Below are positions 52,676 through 61,898 of a stretch of DNA of 64,000 bases, one piece after another. The translations under genes were made by a program, and so were the position numbers. Origin of the DNA: Motiliproteus sp041586735 (GTDB lineage Bacteria; Pseudomonadota; Gammaproteobacteria; Pseudomonadales; Balneatricaceae); NCBI GenBank assembly GCA_041586735.1, contig JBFGZQ010000013.1, positions 44,571-108,570 of the forward strand. The letters are read 5' to 3'. How positions within the stretch are numbered: position 1 is the first letter of the stretch; every line of letters begins with the position of its first letter. The notes beneath the pieces are model-generated. The model saw only the letters and a program-made list of their open reading frames with translations. It searched no databases and was not told the DNA's origin.

Positions 52676-53599
52676 ATGGTAACAACCTATATCAGCCACC
52701 AGGACTGTGGCCTCCACAATATGGGCCCGGAACATCCGGAAAGCCCCATCCGTTTATTAGCGATTGCCCGCCAGCTCGAACGCTCCGGCCTCCAGGATCA
52801 TCTCCAGCAGATGAAGGCCGTCCATATCCTCGAGGAACAGATCCAGCTCGCACACGCGCCGCTGCACACCGAGCGCTTACGGATGAAGCTACCCAGCAAA
52901 GGGGTGGTCTATACCGATGATGATACCGCGCTCTGCCCGCAATCGCTGCATGCTGCCAGTTTAGCCGCCGGCGCGGCGATCATGGGCGTCAATCGGGTGT
53001 TAAGCGGCAAGTCCAGCAACGTCTTCTGCGCGGTACGTCCGCCAGGACACCATGCCGAGCACAACATACCGATGGGGTTTTGCTTTTACAACAATGTCGC
53101 CATCGGCGCCATGCACGCGCTGCAACAGCCGGGCATAGAGCGGGTCGCCATTCTCGATTTCGACGTCCACCACGGCAATGGCACGGTGGATATCTTTAAA
53201 GACAAGCCCGAGGTGCTGGTCTGCTCAACCTTCCAGCACCCCTTCTACCCCGAGCGTTACAGCGAGATTCAGCGCCCCAATATTATCAACTGCCCATTGG
53301 CCGCCCACAGCGACAGCAGCTGTTTCCGCCAGACTGTAGAAGCCAACTGGTTACCCGCGCTGCAGGCTCACAAACCGGATCTTATCTTGATCTCGGCAGG
53401 CTTTGACGCCCACTGGGAGGATCCGATGGCAGATCTGAAATTAAACGAGGAGGATTACCGCTGGGTCACCCAGCTGATTATGGACATGGCGCGGATCTAT
53501 GCCAAAGGCCGGATCGTGTCGGTACTGGAGGGCGGCTATAACCCCAGCTCACTGGCCTATAGCGTCCAGGCACACCTGGAAGCGCTGCTGGGCTACTGA
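52676..53599 (+). CDS. Histone-deacetylase-family protein (class II-like deacetylase)
   Basis: 307-residue zinc-dependent deacetylase. The active-site motifs RPPGHHAEH, DFDVHHGNGT and SAGFDAHWEDP contain the catalytic histidines and zinc ligands. Bacterial members deacetylate acetylpolyamines, acetoin pathway proteins or other substrates; this one is not resolved further. The frame opens earlier, but the ATG at 52676 (MVTTYISHQDC) gives a typical start. The upstream gene and promoter region contain the MITE. Confidence 0.9.
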   Translation: MVTTYISHQDCGLHNMGPEHPESPIRLLAIARQLERSGLQDHLQQMKAVHILEEQIQLAHAPLHTERLRMKLPSKGVVYTDDDTALCPQSLHAASLAAGAAIMGVNRVLSGKSSNVFCAVRPPGHHAEHNIPMGFCFYNNVAIGAMHALQQPGIERVAILDFDVHHGNGTVDIFKDKPEVLVCSTFQHPFYPERYSEIQRPNIINCPLAAHSDSSCFRQTVEANWLPALQAHKPDLILISAGFDAHWEDPMADLKLNEEDYRWVTQLIMDMARIYAKGRIVSVLEGGYNPSSLAYSVQAHLEALLGY

Positions 53600-53635
53600 G
53601 CCACCCAGCAACTAGGGATCTCCTTCTAGCGGGTG

Positions 53636-55090
53636 CTATACAGGGCGATACACCTTCACATTGGTGTAGCCCTGCTCTTTAAGATAGAGCGCGTGCAGCT
53701 GGCTCATCACCCCGCGATCACAATAGAGCAAGTACTGGCGCTCGCCATCCAACTTAACGAACTCGGTCGCTAAGGAGTAAAAGGGGATCTTCAGCACCTT
53801 AATATCGCCCATCTGCAGCGGATCGCGCTCCTCCTCGACAGGATGGCGGACATCGATGACCACCTCTGAGGCCTGAACCTGCTGCTGATTTTCAATCTCG
53901 ATCTGCGCCTGCACCTCGGCTTCGATCTGATCGATACGGATCACTTTAGAACTGGCAACGGCCTGCTCCAGCACCGCAAAATCAAATGCCGCCTCCTCCT
54001 TTTCGATTCGATCACGCTTGGCATGGGTGGTCGGACGATCGGAGATCACCCCGCAATACTCGGGCATCGATTTGGCAAAATCATAGGTGCCGATACGCTT
54101 GGCGGTATCGATAATATCCTGCTTATCAGACACGATCAGTGGCCGCAGCACCAGGGTATCGATCACCGAGTCGATCACCGCCAGGTTCGGCAACGTCTGA
54201 CTGGAGACCTGGGCGACACTCTCACCGGTCACCAACGCTTCGATCCCCAGCCGCTCAGCCACCTGCGCTCCGGCCCGCAGCATCATCCGTTTTAACACCA
54301 CCCCCATCTGCGAGTGGTGGACCTTGGTGAGGATCTCAGCCACCACCGCATCAAAGGGTACGCTAACGAATTTAACCCGATGCGAGGAGGCAAATTTATT
54401 CCAGATGAAATGCGAGACCTGCTTCACCCCGGTCTCGTGAGCCGCGCCGCCGAGATTAAAGAAACAGTAATGGGTACGGCAGCCGCGCTTGATGGTCATA
54501 TAGCTCGACACCGTAGAATCAAAACCGCCTGATATCAGCGACAGCACCGCGTCCTGACTTCCCAGGGGAAAGCCGCCCAGGCCCGGATAGCGCTGCTCAA
54601 CCACAAACAGCGACTGGTCACGCACCTCGATATTGACCGTCACCTCGGGCTCATGCAGATCGACACTGAGGGCATCGGTATGCTGCAACAAACCACCGCC
54701 AATATAACGCTCCAGATCCAGTGAGCTAAAATCATGCTTACCGGCGCGCTTAACCCGCACCACAAAACGCTTGCCCGCCAGCTGCTCCGCATACACCGAG
54801 CGGGTCAGCTGAAACACCTGCTCAAAATCCCCCAACGGATACTGCCTGACCCGCAGAAAATAGGCGATCCCCGGGGTCTCCTGCATCGCCTGAGTGAGCG
54901 CTGCGAGCTGTCCGGCATCTTCGACCCGAGTCTCGACCGTCACCTTGTCCCACTGGGCGCAGACATGCGCCTTGGGGTCGATACGCCGCAGGATGACCTG
55001 CAGATTAGACTGCAGCCGCTGAATAAAACGCCGCCGCACCGGCTTGCTCTTAATGGTAATCTCAGGAAATAGCTTGACGATAAATTTCAT
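53636..55090 (-). CDS. thiI: tRNA 4-thiouridine synthase / thiamine sulfur carrier enzyme ThiI
   Basis: 484 residues. An N-terminal ferredoxin-like/THUMP region (starting MKFIVKLFPEITIKSKPVRR) is followed by an adenylating PP-loop in SGGFDSTVSSYMT and a C-terminal rhodanese domain with the catalytic Cys in YCDRGVMSQLHA. The conserved Cys in MPEYCGVISDRPTTHA forms the disulfide partner. It modifies U8 of tRNA and supports thiamine thiazole synthesis. The ATG at 55090 is preferred over the frame to 55108. It lies downstream of the tRNA genes in the same direction. Confidence 0.95.
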   Translation of the reverse strand: MKFIVKLFPEITIKSKPVRRRFIQRLQSNLQVILRRIDPKAHVCAQWDKVTVETRVEDAGQLAALTQAMQETPGIAYFLRVRQYPLGDFEQVFQLTRSVYAEQLAGKRFVVRVKRAGKHDFSSLDLERYIGGGLLQHTDALSVDLHEPEVTVNIEVRDQSLFVVEQRYPGLGGFPLGSQDAVLSLISGGFDSTVSSYMTIKRGCRTHYCFFNLGGAAHETGVKQVSHFIWNKFASSHRVKFVSVPFDAVVAEILTKVHHSQMGVVLKRMMLRAGAQVAERLGIEALVTGESVAQVSSQTLPNLAVIDSVIDTLVLRPLIVSDKQDIIDTAKRIGTYDFAKSMPEYCGVISDRPTTHAKRDRIEKEEAAFDFAVLEQAVASSKVIRIDQIEAEVQAQIEIENQQQVQASEVVIDVRHPVEEERDPLQMGDIKVLKIPFYSLATEFVKLDGERQYLLYCDRGVMSQLHALYLKEQGYTNVKVYRPV

Positions 55091-55195
55091 GATAGGTGCA
55101 GCCTGCAATCAAACACTGAAGAGGGTACTAATCCCCGTAACAGGCCCCATGACCGCAAACTGACGATCTAAAGGGGCAGGTGAATTAGCACGCAA

Positions 55196-55228
55196 ATAAA
55201 AAAGGCCCAGCTTTCGCCAGGCCCTTTC
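55196..55228 (-). terminator. Intrinsic terminator after the tRNA-Arg pair
   Basis: A stem of about 11 bp with one bulged G and a GAAA tetraloop (AAAGGGCCTGGC/GCTGGGCCTTT) followed on the minus strand by TTTTTT lies about 8 bp beyond the last tRNA-Arg. Confidence 0.75.
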
Positions 55229-55235
55229 TATATGT

Positions 55236-55312
55236 TGGTACACCCGAGAGGATTCGAACCTCTGACCGCTCGGTTCGTAGCCGAGTACTCTATCCAGCTG
55301 AGCTACGGGTGC
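55236..55312 (-). tRNA. tRNA-Arg (anticodon ACG), second copy
   Basis: 77 bases including an encoded CCA. The cloverleaf is complete: acceptor GCACCCG / CGGGTGT, D-arm GAGTA with CAGCTGGATAGAG, anticodon loop CTACGAA (ACG), variable GCGGTC, T-loop GTTCGAATC. Position 1-72 is a G-U wobble, where the E. coli homologue has G-C. It matches the other copy at 55400-55476 base for base. The last tRNA before the terminator. Confidence 0.97.
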
Positions 55313-55399
55313 ATAAACTTGCACAATTATTCAGCCACTAACGCCAAACAATCTGCCTCTACCGAGGCCGAATCACTATATCGTGATCCGTTAAATAAG

Positions 55400-55476
55400 T
55401 GGTACACCCGAGAGGATTCGAACCTCTGACCGCTCGGTTCGTAGCCGAGTACTCTATCCAGCTGAGCTACGGGTGC
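55400..55476 (-). tRNA. tRNA-Arg (anticodon ACG), first copy
   Basis: Identical to the copy at 55236-55312, including the CCA end and the G1-U72 wobble pair. Transcribed leftward from the csrA/tRNA-Ser side. The two are separated by 87 bp. Confidence 0.97.
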
Positions 55477-55495
55477 CCAAAACGTTGCCATAAAA

Positions 55496-55585
55496 TGGCG
55501 GAGAGCGAGGGATTCGAACCCTCGATAAGATTTCTCCTATACACCCTTAGCAGGGGTGCGCCTTCAGCCACTCGGCCAGCTCTCC
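55496..55585 (-). tRNA. tRNA-Ser (anticodon GCT)
   Basis: 90 bases with CCA, a long variable arm and anticodon loop CTGCTAA (GCT), decoding AGC/AGU. The acceptor GGAGAGC pairs with GCTCTCC. It lies 56 bp downstream of csrA, the standard gammaproteobacterial csrA-tRNA-Ser-tRNA-Arg order. Confidence 0.97.
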
Positions 55586-55641
55586 AACAACGGAGTGGAA
55601 TCTTACCAGAATGGCGCAGGAAAAAAAGTGCCTATAGCAAC

Positions 55642-55824
55642 TTATTCGGGGTTATTCTCGTTTTCTTTCTGGATCCGCTGATAGATCTCTTCACGGTGCA
55701 CAGAAACATCTTTAGGCGCGTTAATACCGATTCTCACTTGATTACCCTTAACGCCCAACACCGTGACCGTAACATCATCACCAACCATCAAGGTTTCGCC
55801 AACACGGCGGGTCAAAATTAACAT
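55642..55824 (-). CDS. csrA: Carbon storage regulator CsrA
   Basis: 60-residue dimeric RNA-binding regulator of carbon flux, motility and biofilm. MLILTRRVGETLMVGDD and GVKGNQVRIGINAPKDVSVHREEIY are nearly invariant in the family. It lies between lysC and the tRNA genes. Its promoter region (55825-55978) shows no other gene. Confidence 0.97.
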   Translation of the reverse strand: MLILTRRVGETLMVGDDVTVTVLGVKGNQVRIGINAPKDVSVHREEIYQRIQKENENNPE

Positions 55825-55978
55825 AAACTCTCCTTATTCTCTGCGTCCATCTGCTATATAGCTGATTAATCTATAATACTTTATACAATCAAGTATAGAC
55901 CTAAGATGACGAACAGTGACTACAACTTAAAAATCAAAAGGACAGAGACGGACCGCCCATCGATCCGCCACCTACATA

Positions 55979-57217
55979 TCAGGACTCCTGCACGACCTCG
56001 GCCTCATCCAGCTCAAAAGCCGAATGAAGACAGCGCACAGCCAGCTCTAAATATTTTTCTGCGATCACTACCGAGATCTTGATCTCGGAGGTCGAAATCA
56101 ACTGAATGTTGATCGACTCGTTAGCCAGCGCGGTAAACATCTTGGTCGCAACACCCGCATGAGAACGCATCCCCACACCCACGATAGAGACCTTAGCGAT
56201 CTTATTATCACCAATCACCTCACGTGCCTGCAAGTCATTACCCACCTGCTCCAGAACCTTACAGGCCTGTGCATAATCATTACGATGTACCGTAAAGGTA
56301 AAGTCGGTGGTGTTATCCTCGGCAACGTTCTGGAGGATCATATCAACTTCGATATTGGCCTCACTCACCGGGCTCAAAATTTTAGACGCCACACCGGGGA
56401 TATCAGGGACTCCCATAACGGTCAGCTTCGCTTCATCACGGTTAAACGCAATGCCAGAAATTACCGGTTTTTCCACGGTATCATCATCCTCTGTCGTGAT
56501 TAGGGTTCCAGGACCATCCTGAAAACTGTGCAGCACCCGCAGCGGCACATTGTATTTACCCGCAAACTCCACCGCACGGATCTGCAACACCTTTGAACCG
56601 AGACTCGCCATCTCCAACATCTCTTCAAAGGTGATCTTGTCCAGTCGGCGCGCGCCCTCCACTACGCGAGGATCGGTGGTATAGACGCCATCGACATCCG
56701 TGTAGATCTGGCACTCATCGGCCTTCAACGCTGCCGCCAATGCCACTGCCGTAGTATCAGAACCGCCTCGGCCTAAGGTGGTAATGTTGCCAGCCGCATC
56801 CACACCTTGAAAACCAGCCACGACCACCACTCGACCGGCCTTCAGGTCGCGACGGATATTTACATCTTCAATATTCTGAATCCGCGCCTTGGTGTGCGAT
56901 TCATCGGTCAGAATACTGACCTGGGCTCCCGTGTAGGAGCGGGCCGGACAACCGCACTCATTCAATGCCATGCACAGCAGGGCGATCGTCACCTGCTCAC
57001 CCGTCGATACCAACACATCCATCTCGCGCGCGGTCGGCACGTCCTGCATCGCAGCAGCCAAGCCAATCAACCGGTTAGTTTCGCCGCTCATCGCCGAAAC
57101 CACCACAATGATATCATCACCCTGTTCACGAAATTTTTTGACCTTAGCCGCGACCGCCTTGATGCGCTCAACCGTGCCTACCGAGGTGCCGCCATATTTT
57201 TGAACTATCAGTGCCAT
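55979..57217 (-). CDS. lysC: Aspartate kinase
   Basis: 412 residues, first step of the lysine/threonine/methionine/diaminopimelate pathway. The kinase domain starts MALIVQKYGGTSVG and includes GRGGSDTTAVALA; two C-terminal ACT domains (from about residue 260) provide allosteric amino acid control. Length suits a monofunctional enzyme with ACT repeats. It lies 30 bp after alaS and upstream of csrA. Confidence 0.95.
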   Translation of the reverse strand: MALIVQKYGGTSVGTVERIKAVAAKVKKFREQGDDIIVVVSAMSGETNRLIGLAAAMQDVPTAREMDVLVSTGEQVTIALLCMALNECGCPARSYTGAQVSILTDESHTKARIQNIEDVNIRRDLKAGRVVVVAGFQGVDAAGNITTLGRGGSDTTAVALAAALKADECQIYTDVDGVYTTDPRVVEGARRLDKITFEEMLEMASLGSKVLQIRAVEFAGKYNVPLRVLHSFQDGPGTLITTEDDDTVEKPVISGIAFNRDEAKLTVMGVPDIPGVASKILSPVSEANIEVDMILQNVAEDNTTDFTFTVHRNDYAQACKVLEQVGNDLQAREVIGDNKIAKVSIVGVGMRSHAGVATKMFTALANESINIQLISTSEIKISVVIAEKYLELAVRCLHSAFELDEAEVVQES

Positions 57218-57247
57218 TTGCGTATTAGATCCTTGCTACGTGCGAGT

Positions 57248-59887
57248 TTAGACCCGCTGCTCTACCCAATGTGTAACCGAATCCAGCGCCGCTGCCAGCG
57301 CTTGCGGGTCCGTACCACCGCCCTGAGCCATATCGGCCCGGCCGCCTCCTTTACCGCCCACCTGAGCGGCCACATGCTGAATTAACTCACCGGCTTTTAA
57401 CCGTCCAGTCAGCTCTTTACTAACACCTGCAATCAGACTGACTTTGTCGCCATCAACGCTGGACAATAACACCACCGCCGAACCTAGCTTGTTCTTGAGC
57501 TGATCCAGCGTATCGCGTAATGACTTAGGATCAGCACCCTCGAGCCTTGCGGCCAATAGCTTAATACCCTTAATCTCGACCGCCTGGTCGAGCAGATCAT
57601 TACCGACACTGCTCGCCAACTTGGCTTTTAGCTGTTCCAGCTCTTTTTCCAACTGCCGATTGCGCTCCAGCAGAGAACCGACTTTATCGGCTACCGCATC
57701 GCGACTGCTCTTCAGCAACCCAGCAACGTGATTCAACGCCGTGTCGGTCTCGGCCAACCACCCCAGGGCGCCCTGGCCGGTCACCGCTTCGATCCGGCGC
57801 ACGCCTGCGGCGATGCCGCCTTCGGCGACAATCTTAAACAGGCCGATATCACCGGTACGCTTAACATGTACCCCGCCACAGAGTTCTAGCGAAACCAGTT
57901 GCGGTCCCAGACCCATACTGACCACACGCACATCCGCATCGTATTTCTCACCAAACAGCGCCATAGCTCCCTGAGTCTTGGCCTGCTCGATCGCCATCAC
58001 CTCGGTAGACACGGGCAGGTTGGCACGAATCTGATCGTTAACCCGCTGCTCTAACTGTTGCAACTCCTCGGCACTCAAGGCAACCGAGTGGGAAAAGTCG
58101 AACCTTAATCGGTCTGCGTCTACCAAAGAACCCTTCTGGGTAACGTGCTCACCGACGATATCCCGTAATGCCGCATGCAACAGATGGGTGGCCGAGTGGT
58201 TCAATGCCGTGGCGCTACGCTTATCGGCATCGACAAACAGGTTCAGATCGGTACCGACCCGCAGCTCACCCTCTATCACCTTGCCAAGATGCAGGAACGC
58301 CTTGCCCTGCTTTTGAGTGTCGTTGACCAGAAAGCTGAAACCACAGCTACTGATCAGACCTTGATCGCCGACCTGGCCGCCCGACTCGGCATAAAAAGGC
58401 GTATGCGCTAACACTAGCGCCCCCTGCATGCCGTTCGCCAGACGCTCTGTCGCCACCCCCTCACTGAGCAGCACCTCGACCTTGGCATGCCCCTCCAGCG
58501 AATCATAACCCTCAAACCGGGTTTCAATGTCCAGATCCAGGCTGTCGGTATAATCAACGCTGAACTGACCGGCTGCGCGTGCTCGCTCTCGCTGTGCGCT
58601 CATGGCAACTTCGAAGCCGTCCATATCCAGGCTCAGCTCACGCTCGCGGGCAATATCGGCAGTCAGATCCGCGGGGAATCCGTAGGTGTCATAGAGCTTA
58701 AAGACGATATCACCTGGGATGACAGCGCCGTCCAGATCGGCAATATCCTGCTCCAGAATCCGCATTCCCTGCTCTAGGGTCTTGGCAAACTGCTGCTCCT
58801 CGCGTAACAGCACCTGCTCAATTCGCACACTTTTTTGTCGCAACTCCGGATAGGCCGCGCCCATCTCTTGTGCCAAGGGGGCGACCAGCTGGTGGAAGAA
58901 GGGACCCGTGGCACCTAGCTTGTTGCCGTGGCGGATCGCCCGGCGCATGATCCGCCGTAACACGTAACCGCGCCCCTCATTGGAGGGCACCACATCATCG
59001 GTCACCAGGAAGGCGCAGGAGCGGATATGGTCGGCGATCACCTGTAGCGACTTACTCTCTAGATCGGTAGTAGCGGTGACACGCACCACCGCCTTGATCA
59101 ACTGCTGAAACAGATCGATCTCATAGTTACTGTGTACGCCCTGCATCACTGCCGCGATCCGCTCTAACCCCATACCGGTATCGACCGAGGGCTTGGGCAA
59201 AGGCGCCATAGTGCCATCCGCCGAGCGCACATACTGCATAAAGACGATGTTCCAGATCTCGATAAAGCGATCGCCATCCTCTTCAGGGCTTCCGGGTGGG
59301 CCGCCCCAGATCTGCTCACCATGATCGTAAAAAATCTCGGTGCAGGGGCCGCAAGGGCCGGTATCGCCCATGGCCCAGAAATTATCTGAGTTATAGCGCC
59401 CGCCTTTGTCACCAATGCGAATAATGCGCTCGACCGGCACACCGATCTCCTCAGCCCAGAGCGCGTAAGCCTCATCATCTTCCTGATAGACCGTCACCGA
59501 CAGTTTCTCGGCAGGGATCGCCATCCACCCAGCCGAGGTCAGAAACTCCCAAGCGAAGCGGATCGCATTACGCTTGAAATAATCGCCAAAGCTGAAATTT
59601 CCCAGCATCTCGAAAAAGGTGTGGTGACGCGCGGTGTAGCCTACATTTTCCAGATCGTTGTGCTTACCCCCGGCACGCACACAGCGCTGCGAGGTGACCG
59701 CGCGGTTATAAGGGCGCTTATCGGTACCCAGAAATACATCTTTAAACTGCACCATACCGGCATTGGTAAACAGCAGGGTCGGATCATTACCAGGAACCAA
59801 CGAGCTGCTGGAAACGACTTCATGTCCCTGCTGTGCAAAGTAATCCAGAAACGCCTGGCGAATCTGCGCGCTGTTCATCTGTTTCAT
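57248..59887 (-). CDS. alaS: Alanyl-tRNA synthetase
   Basis: 879 residues. The class II catalytic core shows RHHTFFEMLGNFSFGDYFK, the editing domain the zinc motif NHSATHLLHAALR with the distal CGGVHVKRTGDIG, and the C-terminal DHHA1 C-Ala domain ends GGRADMAQGG. The ATG at 59887 is chosen; the TTG at 59896 is possible, and ATG 59878 also. First gene of the alaS-lysC-csrA block. Confidence 0.95.
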   Translation of the reverse strand: MKQMNSAQIRQAFLDYFAQQGHEVVSSSSLVPGNDPTLLFTNAGMVQFKDVFLGTDKRPYNRAVTSQRCVRAGGKHNDLENVGYTARHHTFFEMLGNFSFGDYFKRNAIRFAWEFLTSAGWMAIPAEKLSVTVYQEDDEAYALWAEEIGVPVERIIRIGDKGGRYNSDNFWAMGDTGPCGPCTEIFYDHGEQIWGGPPGSPEEDGDRFIEIWNIVFMQYVRSADGTMAPLPKPSVDTGMGLERIAAVMQGVHSNYEIDLFQQLIKAVVRVTATTDLESKSLQVIADHIRSCAFLVTDDVVPSNEGRGYVLRRIMRRAIRHGNKLGATGPFFHQLVAPLAQEMGAAYPELRQKSVRIEQVLLREEQQFAKTLEQGMRILEQDIADLDGAVIPGDIVFKLYDTYGFPADLTADIARERELSLDMDGFEVAMSAQRERARAAGQFSVDYTDSLDLDIETRFEGYDSLEGHAKVEVLLSEGVATERLANGMQGALVLAHTPFYAESGGQVGDQGLISSCGFSFLVNDTQKQGKAFLHLGKVIEGELRVGTDLNLFVDADKRSATALNHSATHLLHAALRDIVGEHVTQKGSLVDADRLRFDFSHSVALSAEELQQLEQRVNDQIRANLPVSTEVMAIEQAKTQGAMALFGEKYDADVRVVSMGLGPQLVSLELCGGVHVKRTGDIGLFKIVAEGGIAAGVRRIEAVTGQGALGWLAETDTALNHVAGLLKSSRDAVADKVGSLLERNRQLEKELEQLKAKLASSVGNDLLDQAVEIKGIKLLAARLEGADPKSLRDTLDQLKNKLGSAVVLLSSVDGDKVSLIAGVSKELTGRLKAGELIQHVAAQVGGKGGGRADMAQGGGTDPQALAAALDSVTHWVEQRV

Positions 59888-60045
59888 ATCACTCAACCAC
59901 TGACGAGCTACTCTCTGCCCTATAAGACCGATGCCTGAAGAACCTCAGAGTAACCACTTTATACTTGCAAAATTGGCGCACAGTATACCTGTGGCTTAGC
60001 TAACAGAACACTCTCCACTTGACAAATATGTGACTCAGGGGGGCG

Positions 60046-60516
60046 CTAGTCGAATTCCACCGCACTCAGAGCATAGCGTGTCTGATCCTGACTAAAGCCG
60101 CGGTAGACTAAAAAGCGCCACTGTTTAGCCTGCATCCGCGGGTCCTCGGGAATATCCAGGCCGAAGCGCCGCTCACGTACGCTGCGCGCCAGCGCAAACC
60201 AATCCTGCTCACAGCCACTCAACAGCGCCTCCTGAATCGCCTCAGCGACACCTTTATGGCGCCACTCCTGAGCGATCCGCAAAGGCCCCTTACCCTGGCT
60301 AATTCTCGAACGCAGCAGGCTTTCTGCGAAGCGCTCATCACTCTGCAACCCTTGCTCGCGCAATCGTTCTAGCAACTCCGCCAGTAAGGGGGCGGCGCCC
60401 TCGTGACGTCCCAGCCGCTGTTCTAATTCAGTACGGCTATACTCTCTACGTGACAGCATGACTAACGCCGACTGCCGCAGCTGAGCGATCAATTCATTAT
60501 TAACAGTGTCATTCAC
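60046..60516 (-). CDS. recX: Regulatory protein RecX
   Basis: Inhibitor of RecA filament assembly. The all-helical RecX repeats are visible from ALVMLSRREYSRTELEQRLG to YRGFSQDQTRYALSAVEF. The frame is open to 60630 with a GTG, but a GTG at 60516 (with GGA upstream) gives 156 residues, which is the usual RecX length, so the longer start is doubtful. recA is not adjacent; the next gene upstream is avtA on the other strand. Confidence 0.85.
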   Translation of the reverse strand: MNDTVNNELIAQLRQSALVMLSRREYSRTELEQRLGRHEGAAPLLAELLERLREQGLQSDERFAESLLRSRISQGKGPLRIAQEWRHKGVAEAIQEALLSGCEQDWFALARSVRERRFGLDIPEDPRMQAKQWRFLVYRGFSQDQTRYALSAVEFD

Positions 60517-60641
60517 AACGGGGTTCCAACTGGATTTACTCTTGGGCTTACGACTACGCAGCCCTCCTTTGCCTTCATCTATAGGCACCGATAGAATAAC
60601 CGCCTTTCTGAAACAGCGCTTCCAAGACACAAGGGCCGCAC

Positions 60642-61898
60642 ATGAAACTTTCCGCTTTCGGCACCAAATTCACCACAGAATCCGGCATTCTCAGCTTGAT
60701 GGATGATCTTGGCAACGCGTTGGCTGGCGATCAGGACATGATCATGATGGGCGGCGGCAATCCTAGCCATATCCCCGAAGTACAGGCGCTGTTTCATGAC
60801 CGCGCTCGACGGGTTCTGGACAACCCTAAAGAGTTCCAGCACCTGATCGGCGTCTATGACCCGCCTCAGGGCGAAATTGAGTTTACCACCAACCTGGCGG
60901 CGCTGCTGCGCCGCGAACTAGGCTGGGACGTTAGCGGCAGTAACATCGCATTAACCAACGGCAGTCAATCTGGTTTTTTCATGTTATTCAACATGTTCGC
61001 TGGCACATACAACGATGGCCAACAAAAGAAGATCCAGCTGCCACTAGCACCTGAGTACATAGGCTACTCTGATGCCGGCCTGAATCGGGATTTCTTTACC
61101 GCCGGGCGCCCAAAAATAGACTTCATTGATAGTCACACCTTCAAGTACCGGGTCGACTTCGACGCCATCAAGATCTCTGAGCAGACCGGCGCGATCTGCG
61201 TGTCACGCCCTACCAACCCCACCGGCAACGTGATTACCGATGAGGAGTTGGCAAAACTGGATGAGCTGGCCCAGCTTCACGACATCCCGCTCATTATCGA
61301 CGGCGCCTATGGCACGCCTTTTCCGAATCTTATTTTTACCGACGCCACCCCGCTCTGGAATGACAACGTCATCGCCTGCATGAGCCTATCCAAGTTAGGC
61401 CTCCCTGCCGCTCGCACCGGCATCATCGTGGCCCACGAACAGGTGATCCGTGCGGTGGCGGCGATTAATGCCATCATCAATTTATCTACCGGTAGTTTTG
61501 GTGCCGTGCTGACCCAAGATATGGTCCGCAGTGGCGAGATCATCCGTATCAGTAACGAACTGGTGAAGCCCTACTACCAGCAACGCTCGCAACTGGCCGT
61601 GAGTTGGTTTCGCAAGGCCCTGGGCGAAATACCCTATTACATCCACAAACCTGAGGGGGCGATGTTTTTGTGGCTTTGGTTTAAGGATCTGCCGATCTCC
61701 AGCCTGGAGCTATATCAACGCCTCAAAGCCCGGGGAGTGCTGGTCGTTTCCGGGCATTACTTCTTCCCCGGCATCGCTGCTGACTGGCAACACCAGCACG
61801 AATGCATTCGTGTCACCTACACCCAGGAGGCTGACAGGGTTAAGAAAGGCATCGCCATTATTGCCGATGAGGTCCACCGTATTTACCAGCAGGCCTGA
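60642..61898 (+). CDS. avtA: Valine--pyruvate aminotransferase
   Basis: 418-residue class I PLP aminotransferase that makes valine or alanine from 2-ketoisovalerate. MKLSAFGTKFTTESGILSLM is the family-specific start; the PLP lysine lies in CMSLSKLGLPAARTG, with SRPTNPTGNVIT as the conserved substrate region. It overlaps the convergent radical-SAM gene by 16 bp at its 3' end. Confidence 0.92.
   Translation: MKLSAFGTKFTTESGILSLMDDLGNALAGDQDMIMMGGGNPSHIPEVQALFHDRARRVLDNPKEFQHLIGVYDPPQGEIEFTTNLAALLRRELGWDVSGSNIALTNGSQSGFFMLFNMFAGTYNDGQQKKIQLPLAPEYIGYSDAGLNRDFFTAGRPKIDFIDSHTFKYRVDFDAIKISEQTGAICVSRPTNPTGNVITDEELAKLDELAQLHDIPLIIDGAYGTPFPNLIFTDATPLWNDNVIACMSLSKLGLPAARTGIIVAHEQVIRAVAAINAIINLSTGSFGAVLTQDMVRSGEIIRISNELVKPYYQQRSQLAVSWFRKALGEIPYYIHKPEGAMFLWLWFKDLPISSLELYQRLKARGVLVVSGHYFFPGIAADWQHQHECIRVTYTQEADRVKKGIAIIADEVHRIYQQA

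Noticed and set aside
60517..60630. Extended N-terminus of RecX
   Set aside because: Starts at GTG with no ribosome binding site, is rich in basic low-complexity residues and exceeds the family length.
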